From Rhodoferax sp. (GTDB taxonomy: Bacteria > Pseudomonadota > Gammaproteobacteria > Burkholderiales > Burkholderiaceae_C), in the NCBI RefSeq assembly GCF_028715765.1, contig NZ_JAQURE010000034.1, forward strand, positions 1-36,150: a stretch of 36,150 nt of DNA, given 5' to 3'. The notes beneath the pieces were generated by a model. That model had not been told where the DNA came from and ran no database searches. It saw nothing but the letters and a program-made list of their open reading frames with translations. Numbering within the stretch: the first letter of the stretch is position 1; each line of letters starts with the position of its first letter. This document shows, piece by piece, positions 16,659-23,433 of this stretch. The position numbers were made by a program, and so were the translations under genes.

Positions 16659-17243
16659 ATGAAAAAGTACACAGGTTTCACACTGATTGAATTGATGGTG
16701 GTGGTTGCCATCGTGGCCTTGATGGCCGTTTTGGCTGCACCCTCATTCAAGCAAATGATTCAGTCAAACGCCATTTCCAGCGCGGTCAACTCTTTCATGG
16801 CTGACATGCGGTTTGCACGCAGCGAGGCCATTCGTCGGGGTGGCTCTGTGGTGCTGTGCCGTAGCAATTCACCTGAAGCAGCTGACCCCAATTGCGGAAC
16901 CGGCTCTGGCACCGCTGGCCGCGGCTGGAAAACGGGTTGGTTTGTGTTTCACGACCTGGACGGTGACCAAAGCAAAGATGCCAGCGAACCCGTGTTGCGT
17001 GCCCAAGGCTCCTTGACCAGCCTAGATTACGCGCTTGAAACCAGCGGTGGGGCGTCGTCTACCAAGTTTCGCTTCACACCCACGGGCAGACTGGTCAGCC
17101 TGGGCGCGTCCACAGGCATTCAATTTGGTGGCGCCGCTTTTCCAACCGAGCAGCAACGCGTGGTGTGCATCAGCGTTGGGGGGCGCGCCAGGGTCGCCCT
17201 GGATGCGGATGGCAAAGCCACAGGTAATGCAAGCTGTAACTAA
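16659..17243 (+). CDS. fimT: type IV pilus minor pilin FimT/FimU (GspH family)
   Basis: 194 residues with a short leader MKKYTG, cut before FTLIELMVVVAIVALMAVLAAP by prepilin peptidase; Glu5 of the mature protein is present. A GspH-type C-terminal domain follows, with a Cys pair (LCRSN, PNCG) and a second pair near the end (VVCIS, NASCN). FimT-type minor pilins prime pilus assembly and can bind DNA in related bacteria. It is the first gene of the operon; pilV follows after three bases. Confidence 0.88.
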   Translation: MKKYTGFTLIELMVVVAIVALMAVLAAPSFKQMIQSNAISSAVNSFMADMRFARSEAIRRGGSVVLCRSNSPEAADPNCGTGSGTAGRGWKTGWFVFHDLDGDQSKDASEPVLRAQGSLTSLDYALETSGGASSTKFRFTPTGRLVSLGASTGIQFGGAAFPTEQQRVVCISVGGRARVALDADGKATGNASCN

Positions 17244-17246
17244 CGC

Positions 17247-17822
17247 ATGAACACCATGACTCAAACCAACCCGCATTTTGGCAAGTCTTCAGAACTTGGC
17301 GCTTCTTTGATTGAAGTGCTGGTTTCCATCTTGATCTTGTCCTTTGGCATGCTGTCACTGGGTGCCATGCTGAGTTTTGCAGTGCAAGCCCCCAAAATGT
17401 CAGCACATCGCGCCACCGCCACCAATCTGGCTTCGGGGTACATCGAACGCATTCGTGCCAACAAAGATGAATTTGTCAAAAACAATAATAAATACCTCAA
17501 TGACCTTAATTACGATGGTTCCACCACCAAATACTCAGCCAGTCAAAACAACTGCACCTACCCTAATTGCACCAATGCAACCCTGGCTACGGCTGATTAT
17601 GATGAATACAAAGTTGCCATTCGAGATGAGTTACCTGCTGGTGGTATCTTTGTAGAACAAGACAGCACAGATGCCACTAAAACAAGCGGTAACCTTTGGA
17701 TATTATGGCTAGAGCCAAATACCTTTGCGTCACTCGATGCTGGCAATTCTGACAACTGCCCGGTCGCAGTTAAAAACATGAACCCCAAACCGAATTGTTT
17801 GTATGTGAGATTCAAATTATGA
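17247..17822 (+). CDS. pilV: minor pilin PilV
   Basis: 191 residues. The prepilin leader ends at SSELG, followed by ASLIEVLVSILILSFGMLSLG, so Ala replaces Phe at mature position 1 and Glu5 is kept. The C-terminal part is short and rich in Asn and Asp, with Cys in NNCTYPNCTN. PilV joins the pilus-tip complex with PilW and PilX. It overlaps pilW by four bases (ATGA). From about 17460 the base composition drops towards AT compared with flanking genes. Confidence 0.85.
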   Translation: MNTMTQTNPHFGKSSELGASLIEVLVSILILSFGMLSLGAMLSFAVQAPKMSAHRATATNLASGYIERIRANKDEFVKNNNKYLNDLNYDGSTTKYSASQNNCTYPNCTNATLATADYDEYKVAIRDELPAGGIFVEQDSTDATKTSGNLWILWLEPNTFASLDAGNSDNCPVAVKNMNPKPNCLYVRFKL

Positions 17823-18670
17823 AAAACTCGCCTACACACCTTAAAGCGCGCACCTGCCAGGGGTTTTCTTTGATTGAGCTGATGGTTTCATTGACCATTG
17901 GCCTGGTGGTGGTGATTGCGGCACTCTCTGCCTACATGGGTGCTGCCTCAGCAACCAAAATGGTCAATGCACAAAGTGTCATGAATGAAGACGGCCAAAG
18001 TGCCTTGAGCATTTTGTCGCAACACATCCGCATGGCCGGCTACACCAGTAAGACGGCAGCTGTAGATACCGTTCGCGGCTGTGAGGGCACATTCACCAAC
18101 ATCAAACTGGGTAGTGTCAACATGGGCGGTTTGAGTTGCACCAATGGCAACACCACCAATGATTCCATCTCGGTGTTTTATGAAGCTGATGCCTTCAACA
18201 CCATTGCCACATCTACCGGAAAGCCTACAGATTGCCTGGGGAGTTCACTAAAGGTGGATGCCGATGGTTTGTACTGGGCAGAAAACCGGTTTTTTATCGA
18301 CACCATGACGGGTACCACCACCAAAAGCCTTTATTGCAAAGGCAATGCAGTCGCCAACAATGGCAACACCATTGACAACAACCATCAACCTTTGGTCGAA
18401 AACATCGAAGACCTTCAATTCACGTATGGCTCTGAAAAAACTGTGGGTGACAAAACAGTGGCAGGGTATGTCAAAGCCAGTGATGTCACCAATTGGGCAA
18501 AAATTTTGACGGTTCGCATTTGTGTGGTGGTTCGCAGTGAACAGCCTGTACTCACTGATGCCAAGTCGGCTTATTACAAAAACTGTGCCGGCACCACCGT
18601 CACCCCTGGCGACCTGTATTTGCGCCGCGCCTACCAAACCACTGTGGTGTTGCGCAGCAAATTACTCTGA
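17819..18670 (+). CDS. pilW: minor pilin PilW
   Basis: 283 residues from ATG 17819, which overlaps the pilV stop; the longer frame from 17795 lies inside pilV. The leader ends at RTCQG, followed by FSLIELMVSLTIGLVVVIAAL. A PilW-type C-terminal domain includes GQSALSILSQHIRMAGY and ends with YLRRAYQTTVVLRSKLL, both typical of the family. PilW couples pilin subunits to the tip complex. Confidence 0.88.
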   Translation: MKNSPTHLKARTCQGFSLIELMVSLTIGLVVVIAALSAYMGAASATKMVNAQSVMNEDGQSALSILSQHIRMAGYTSKTAAVDTVRGCEGTFTNIKLGSVNMGGLSCTNGNTTNDSISVFYEADAFNTIATSTGKPTDCLGSSLKVDADGLYWAENRFFIDTMTGTTTKSLYCKGNAVANNGNTIDNNHQPLVENIEDLQFTYGSEKTVGDKTVAGYVKASDVTNWAKILTVRICVVVRSEQPVLTDAKSAYYKNCAGTTVTPGDLYLRRAYQTTVVLRSKLL

Positions 18671-18678
18671 ATGAATTT

Positions 18679-19269
18679 ATGAACAAGCCTATTCCATCTT
18701 TTCATGCTGCCAGACCACACACACCCCACCCGTCAAAGGAAAAAGGCGTGGTGTTGATCGTGTCGCTCATTGTGCTGGTGGTGATTTCCATGCTGGCCAT
18801 CACCAGCCTGCGCAATGTCAGTTCTTCTGAAATGATTTCAGGCAATGTGCGCACCACCGAATTAGCCAACCAAGCGGCTGAATTTGCGCTGAGATATTGC
18901 GAAAAAGAAGTTGAGAATTTCAAAAATGGCTTGTCAAACATCACCATCAATGATTATTCTGATCCACCACTTTGGAGCAAATTAGATAATAAAACAAATA
19001 GCCTTGTGAATTGGGAGGGTGCCAATTCAGCTGGCAAAGTGAATATTTTGGACGGTGCATTGCTAAACCAAGCCAACATCACCTATGCCACTTACAAACG
19101 CTTGCCTGAATGCATGATTGAAGTGGGCGAGGACAAACCCAAAGCTGATGCCTCTGTTTTCAAAATTACTGCACGCGGATTTGGCCCAGAGGTCAGCGCC
19201 GCAGACAACAACCGGACTCGCCCAGTGGGCACTGAAGTCTGGCTGCAATCCACCATCACATTCAACTAA
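18679..19269 (+). CDS. pilX: minor pilin PilX
   Basis: 196 residues. The hydrophobic N-terminal segment KGVVLIVSLIVLVVISMLAIT is characteristic of PilX, which lacks the usual FTLIE form. SEMISGNVRTTELANQAAEFALRYCE matches the conserved helix. The product belongs to the pilus-tip minor pilin set. pilY1 normally follows; here the next gene, 88 bases on, is a repeat protein instead. Confidence 0.85.
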   Translation: MNKPIPSFHAARPHTPHPSKEKGVVLIVSLIVLVVISMLAITSLRNVSSSEMISGNVRTTELANQAAEFALRYCEKEVENFKNGLSNITINDYSDPPLWSKLDNKTNSLVNWEGANSAGKVNILDGALLNQANITYATYKRLPECMIEVGEDKPKADASVFKITARGFGPEVSAADNNRTRPVGTEVWLQSTITFN

Positions 19270-19357
19270 CTTATTTGATGGGAGCCAGCTATTGAATATT
19301 CACAGAACCCCTTTTCACCTTTCATTCATTTCACTCATTCATTAATTACCTCCCATC

Positions 19358-20362
19358 ATGAAAACACATCTTATGCACCACAAATTCTTCAAGCTGCTCC
19401 CCGTCATGGCACTGTGCATGACAGCCTACACAGCGCATGCAGGCAGCAGCAGCGACAGCTCCTCCACCAGCACCGGCAATTCCACCTGGAATTGCAGCCC
19501 GCAAGGCGGCATTCGGGGCACCGGCATCATCAAAATCGACAATGGCAACGGCAAAAGCAAGGGTCATTGCCCAGACGGTTATGAAGACTACGTGAAGGGC
19601 TCCGCGTCTGACAGCTCTCACGCATCTTCTGAGTCCAACCAATCCAAAGACTCCAAAGAGTCCTCCAACGCCAAAGACTCCAAAGAAACCACCACCAACA
19701 CGTCGGATGAAAAAGTGGATGTCACCAAGCTCAACTCAGGTCAATGTGACAAAACCACGTTTGAGAAAGTGACCAAAGACATCGAAAACAAAAAGTCTGA
19801 CAAAGACAAAAAAGAAAAAGTCAAGAAAGACGGCAAAGATGACGAAGGCCGTGACAAAGATGGTCGTGACAAAGACGGCTATGACAAGGAAGGCCGCGAC
19901 AAAGAAGGCCGTGACAAAGAAGGTCGCGACAAGGAAGGCCGTGACAAAGACGGCTACGACAAAAAAGGCTACGACAGAAACGGCTATGACAAGCATGGCA
20001 AAGACAAAGATGGCAAAGAACACAAATTTGACAGCCATGGCCGTGATGAAAATGGCCGCGACCGCGATGGCCGTGACAGCGAAGGCCGTGACAGCGAAGG
20101 CCGTGACAAAGATGGCTATGACCGCGACGGCAAAGACCGTGAGGGTCGAGACAAAGAAGGTCGTGACAAAGATGGTTTTGACCGCGACGGCAAAGACCGT
20201 GAGGGTCACGACAAGACCGACGTAGAAATCAAAACCATTGAGTCCGACATCGAGAAAGAAATGAAGTACTTGAACGAATGCAACGGCAACAGCAACGGTG
20301 GTAGTGGCGCCCCCAAAACCATCAAATCCAGAAGCGCCCGCCAACTGTTCTTGCGTCAATAA
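19358..20362 (+). CDS. secreted charged pentapeptide-repeat protein in the pilin operon
   Basis: 334 residues, no family recognised. The signal peptide (about 1-28) ends THA/GS. Residues 29-150 are Ser/Thr/Lys-rich with Cys in WNCSPQGG, HCPDGY and GQCDKTTF; a fourth Cys is in YLNECNG near the end. Residues 157-285 consist of 25 pentapeptides of form [K/R/S][D/E]G[R/Y/K/F]D plus one four-residue unit (HKFD). The repeats place D-x-D-G-x-D-like acidic clusters every five residues, which resembles calcium-loop spacing but is not a standard EF-hand. The tail is Arg/Lys-rich and ends LFLRQ. It occupies the place of pilY1 between pilX and pilE, and a pilus-associated or surface role is inferred from position. 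No good ribosome site is seen before ATG 19358. Confidence 0.75.
   Translation: MKTHLMHHKFFKLLPVMALCMTAYTAHAGSSSDSSSTSTGNSTWNCSPQGGIRGTGIIKIDNGNGKSKGHCPDGYEDYVKGSASDSSHASSESNQSKDSKESSNAKDSKETTTNTSDEKVDVTKLNSGQCDKTTFEKVTKDIENKKSDKDKKEKVKKDGKDDEGRDKDGRDKDGYDKEGRDKEGRDKEGRDKEGRDKDGYDKKGYDRNGYDKHGKDKDGKEHKFDSHGRDENGRDRDGRDSEGRDSEGRDKDGYDRDGKDREGRDKEGRDKDGFDRDGKDREGHDKTDVEIKTIESDIEKEMKYLNECNGNSNGGSGAPKTIKSRSARQLFLRQ
19826..20212 (+). repeat. 15-base tandem coding repeat (pentapeptide)
   Basis: Twenty-five units of about 15 bases, typically GGC-CGT-GAC-AAA-GA(A/T), encode G-R/Y-D-K-D/E. One 12-base unit interrupts the series at HKFD. Units vary at third positions, so they are older than a recent slippage expansion, but near-identical adjacent units (four successive KEGRD) suggest ongoing gain or loss. 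Confidence 0.9.
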
Positions 20363-20392
20363 CCCACCTTGACGTGATGCAACGCTAACACC

Positions 20393-20430
20393 CAAGCCGC
20401 CAACGCTTTTTTACAAGCCTTGGCGGCTTG
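20393..20430 (+). terminator. hairpin between the repeat-protein gene and pilE
   Basis: CAAGCCGCCAA (20393-20403) is perfectly complementary to TTGGCGGCTTG (20420-20430), with a 16-base loop containing T6. There is no T-run after the stem, so a classical rho-independent terminator is unlikely; it could be a processing site or an attenuator that gives pilE a separate transcript level. Repeat-element origin is another option. Confidence 0.5.
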
Positions 20431-20486
20431 TCTCGCTGCAGACAGCTCTTAACGCATTCCCCCACCCTTTTTTTGAAATCACTCCC

Positions 20487-20954
20487 ATGCCGACCCCAAC
20501 CCATCGCCACAGCAAAGGCTTCACCCTGATTGAAATCATGGTCGTGGTGGCCATCATCGGCATCTTGGCCGCTGTGGCCATGCCGGCCTACACCGGCTAC
20601 ATCGCACGCGCCAACCGCGCAGATGCCCGCACCCAGTTGATCCAAGCCGCCTTGTTCATGCAGCGGTTTTATGCCGCCAACGACAGCTACCAGCAAGACC
20701 GCGCGGGCACAGCCGTTTTGACAGCCATGCCCAGCAACCTTCAAAACTCACCCGCAGACGGCACTGCGCTCTACACGCTGAGCATCCCCACCGCCACCGA
20801 TACTGATTTTTCGCTGCGCATGGTGCCCGTGAGCACCGGCAAAATGGCCAGCGACAAGTGCGGCACCTTCACCCTCACCGCCACTGGGGTCAAAGGCGTC
20901 TTGGTGAACAACGCCGCTGGCAGCACCGCCCTGCGCGACGAATGCTGGAAATAA
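20487..20954 (+). CDS. pilE: type IV pilin PilE-like
   Basis: 155 residues. The leader [11 protein letters not shown] is cleaved before [21 protein letters not shown], the canonical class IVa N-terminus with Glu5. An [18 protein letters not shown] helix and a C-terminal Cys pair (DKCGTF, RDECWK) define the D-region loop. PilE-like proteins in betaproteobacterial minor pilin operons are minor pilins of the tip; the major pilin is usually elsewhere. The gene ends 15 bases before the converging acyltransferase gene. Confidence 0.85.
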   Translation: MPTPTHRHSKGFTLIEIMVVVAIIGILAAVAMPAYTGYIARANRADARTQLIQAALFMQRFYAANDSYQQDRAGTAVLTAMPSNLQNSPADGTALYTLSIPTATDTDFSLRMVPVSTGKMASDKCGTFTLTATGVKGVLVNNAAGSTALRDECWK

Positions 20955-20969
20955 AAAGATAGCGCAGCT

Positions 20970-22229
20970 TCAACGCCCCAGCCACGCAGACCAGCGTCGC
21001 TCCACCTGGTGGGTAAACCACAGCCCCAGCGCGGTGCACAGCAGCACGCTGGCCAGCAGCACCGCCCACGTGGCTGCAGCGCCTAGCGCGCCCCACTGCG
21101 CCACCACAGCATTGGACAGCAGCAGCACGGCAAAGTGTGTCAAAAACAAGCCGTAAGACGAGCCACCCAGCCGCCCCACCCAGTGCTGCAACGGGCGGGC
21201 AGGGGACCATTCAATCAGATGTGAACTTATTCCCTCGCCCTCTGGGAGAGGGTTAGGGTGAGGGCAGCTGTTGGCACCCGTTTGCTGCAGGCAGCCCCCA
21301 CCCCTGCCCTCCCCCAGCAGGGGAGGGGGTGAGACCGATGTCATTTTGTTTGGGGCATCGGGCTGGCCTTGCTGCCGCACGGGTTGCAGCAGCACCACCA
21401 AAAAAGTCAGCCAAGCCAGTACCAGCCGCTCCCGAAACAGCAGCACGCTGGCCATGCCCACCGCCAGCGACACGCCACACCCCACCCACCACAACACGCG
21501 GTGGCGCTGGGGCGATGTCTGCGCCAGCCAGGCCAACACCCCCATGCCATACGCGCCAAAAAAATACAGCGCAGCCACGTCCCAACCCGGTTGCAGGTTG
21601 GCATAAAACAGCGACATCGCCGTCAACCCAGCCACCCCCAGCAAAATGATGCGCTGGCCAGAAAGGGCAGAGCACGTGCGAAGCCACGGCACCGGCCGCC
21701 AGCGCGCACCCAGCCCAAACAACGCGGCCAGCAAAGCATAAAGCTGGAAGTCAATGGCCACGTACCACACACCCACCGACAGCGCCTCAATGCCCAGCAA
21801 ATCTTGCAGCAGCACCACATGGCTGGCCAGTTGTGCCCAGGTGGGCGCGCCTGGCACCCAGTCTTCAGCCAACCAGGAGCCTGCCAGTGCCGCCGCACCA
21901 GACACCAGCAGCAGCGCTGCCAGCAGCGGGCCCACCAGCCGCAGGTAGCGCCGCCACACCAACTGGCGCCAGCGCAATGTGCCACCCTTTGCGCCAGCCA
22001 GTGCCAAGCGCTGCAAACTGGCTGCCGCCAGGTAGCCGCCCAGCACCAAAAACACCTGCACTGCCATGCGGCCATAGTCAAACAGCCAGCCCCACAGCGC
22101 AGGCGCGGCCTGCTCAAAGGCGCGCGCCAACGGCCCGTAAGACGAAAAGTGGTGCCACACAATGCACTGGGCGCACAGCAGCTTGAGCGCATCCAGACGC
22201 AGGTTGCGCCCAGCTAACCCGGTGTTCAT
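20970..22229 (-). CDS. acyltransferase family 3 membrane protein
   Basis: The start at ATG 22229 (MNTGLAGRNLRLDALK) is preferred over 22313, which lies inside the upstream gene; 419 residues result. About ten membrane helices are present, and the family's active-site motif appears as IVWHHFSSYG near residue 24. These enzymes move acetyl or other acyl groups onto sugars, such as cell-surface polysaccharide or lipid A. Residues about 294-337, between two helices, are a Pro/Gly/Glu-rich insert encoded by an interspersed repeat (see 21232-21333). The gene starts 13 bases after the Tgl-like gene and is probably co-transcribed with it. It has no good ribosome site. Confidence 0.8.
   Translation of the reverse strand: MNTGLAGRNLRLDALKLLCAQCIVWHHFSSYGPLARAFEQAAPALWGWLFDYGRMAVQVFLVLGGYLAAASLQRLALAGAKGGTLRWRQLVWRRYLRLVGPLLAALLLVSGAAALAGSWLAEDWVPGAPTWAQLASHVVLLQDLLGIEALSVGVWYVAIDFQLYALLAALFGLGARWRPVPWLRTCSALSGQRIILLGVAGLTAMSLFYANLQPGWDVAALYFFGAYGMGVLAWLAQTSPQRHRVLWWVGCGVSLAVGMASVLLFRERLVLAWLTFLVVLLQPVRQQGQPDAPNKMTSVSPPPLLGEGRGGGCLQQTGANSCPHPNPLPEGEGISSHLIEWSPARPLQHWVGRLGGSSYGLFLTHFAVLLLSNAVVAQWGALGAAATWAVLLASVLLCTALGLWFTHQVERRWSAWLGR
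21232..21333. repeat. interspersed G/C-run repeat element inserted in frame in the acyltransferase
   Basis: Two hairpins are visible: CCCTCgCCCTC with GAGGG and GAGGG (21232-21264), and CCCCTGC (21301-21307) with GCAGGGG (21317-21323). Flanking G and C runs extend the second. In the acyltransferase frame the element encodes PPPLLGEGRGGG and PHPNPLPEGEG, peptides I recognise as a recurrent signature of a dispersed proteobacterial repeat that turns up inside unrelated proteins. The insertion keeps the reading frame. Confidence 0.7.
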
Positions 22230-22242
22230 GTCTCTGTGGCAC

Positions 22243-23370
22243 TCATGGCGCAGGCAGCACCAGGTCGGCCGTGCCGGGGCGCACCCAGCGGGCGAATTCG
22301 CGCGTGGTGTCAATGCAGCCCCCAGCGGCGGTGTAGACGCCGCGCGGCTCGCGATAGCGCTGCATCAGCGCCTGAATACGCGCCACCTCGGCCGGGTTTT
22401 GCAGCGTTTTTGCCACCAGCACCGCCACCTTGTCTTCGTCAATGCGCTCTTCACCTTCGGCATCAAGGTAGAGACCATGGCGCCAGTGGTAAATCTCCAG
22501 GCACTTTTGTTCCAGGGTGTAGGGCTGGTCACGCTTCCAGAAGTTGGTGAACTCGCCGCCGCCCATGTACATCACCCACGAGCCCTCAAAACCTGAGGCC
22601 TCGGCGGATACACCGTCTGGGTTGCGAAACCAGGTGCGGTCGCCCGGCACGTAATAGCGCGGCGGCAGGGGTGCCTCCATGCTGCCTTGCTCGCGCAAAA
22701 ACACCTCATGAAATTCGCCCGAGCGGATTGGGCGCTGCTGCCACAGCGTTTGCAACTGCTGGTAAAGCGGCGGGTTGCACTGCGCCAGCTCTTGGGCAAT
22801 GCCCAGCACGATCACGTATTCAGACGCGCGGTAGCAAGAAAACGCATACAAGGTGCCCGACACCTCGGGCTGGGTGGCTTTGGTCAGCGCGTCAATCAGC
22901 GAAGCCCCGGCGCGGATGACAAAGCCGCGGTCTTCGTCGTAGCGCCAGCAATCTTCAGGGCGCTCGGCCTGGCTGGTGTGAAAAGCCAGGTTGGTTTTGC
23001 GCGCCGCGTGCACGCTGTAGCAGCGAATGTTGATGGCCGACACCAGCTCGGCCAGGCTAGGAAATTCAAACGCCTCCGGCCCCATCAGCATGGCCACCAC
23101 CACCTCGCGGCGCACGTCAGCGGCGCTGTGCCACACGTCCAGCCCCAGGGTGCGCGCCAGCCCCAAAGTGTCAAACCCGGGCGACCAGCGCGCGGTGTGC
23201 TCGGCCTTCATCCACAGCTGCAGGGTGTGGCCGTGGGCGCTGGCGGTCAGGCTCACACGCACCTGGTCGGCCAGGTCTGGTGCGCCAAGGGCTGCCAGCA
23301 CCTGCGCTTGTGCTTGGGCGGTGTCGGGCTGCGCCCAGGCGTGGATCACAATACCTTGAGGAGAGATCAT
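22243..23370 (-). CDS. transglutaminase (Bacillus Tgl)-like protein with extra N-terminal domain
   Basis: 375 residues. Residues about 100-310 line up by eye with Bacillus Tgl, the protein-glutamine gamma-glutamyltransferase: PSLAELVSAINIRCYSVHAAR, LYAFSCYRASEYVIVLGIA with Cys179 in the place of the catalytic Cys116, GDRTWFRNPDGV, FEGSWVMYMG and WRHGLYL with His298 opposite Tgl His200. An insert of about 20 residues precedes that His. The Glu next to the catalytic Cys in Tgl is Ser here. Residues 1-95 are an additional domain not found in Tgl, and the C-terminal 65 residues are also extra. Substrate and location are unknown; no signal peptide is seen. It is followed at 13 bases by the acyltransferase gene. 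The alignment is from memory of the Tgl sequence, so moderate confidence only. Confidence 0.55.
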   Translation of the reverse strand: MISPQGIVIHAWAQPDTAQAQAQVLAALGAPDLADQVRVSLTASAHGHTLQLWMKAEHTARWSPGFDTLGLARTLGLDVWHSAADVRREVVVAMLMGPEAFEFPSLAELVSAINIRCYSVHAARKTNLAFHTSQAERPEDCWRYDEDRGFVIRAGASLIDALTKATQPEVSGTLYAFSCYRASEYVIVLGIAQELAQCNPPLYQQLQTLWQQRPIRSGEFHEVFLREQGSMEAPLPPRYYVPGDRTWFRNPDGVSAEASGFEGSWVMYMGGGEFTNFWKRDQPYTLEQKCLEIYHWRHGLYLDAEGEERIDEDKVAVLVAKTLQNPAEVARIQALMQRYREPRGVYTAAGGCIDTTREFARWVRPGTADLVLPAP

Positions 23371-23403
23371 AGGTTTAATTTGCTATGTAATAAATAGCTA
23401 CTT

Positions 23404-23422
23404 GCGCTTATTTAATAAGCGC
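23404..23422. repeat. interspersed palindrome upstream of the Tgl-like gene
   Basis: GCGCTTATT (23404-23412) and AATAAGCGC (23414-23422) are perfect inverted arms around one base, with AATAGCTACTT on the left and TACAGGCC on the right. It lies between the stop of the GGDEF-EAL gene and the start of the Tgl-like gene. The design matches REP-like palindromes common in Comamonadaceae, which may act as terminators or mRNA stabilisers. Confidence 0.65.
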
Positions 23423-23433
23423 TACAGGCCAAT

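Noticed and set aside
19736..20395. Antisense 219-residue hydrophobic frame (repeating FVTAF/FVVAV) opposite the repeat protein
   Set aside because: It is the complement of the regular charged repeat, which automatically yields a hydrophobic open frame. It has no ribosome site, and the sense frame has a signal peptide.
21369..22217. 282-residue rightward frame opposite the acyltransferase
   Set aside because: It is Gln/His/Pro/Arg-rich, typical of the reverse of a GC-rich membrane protein gene, with no family features.
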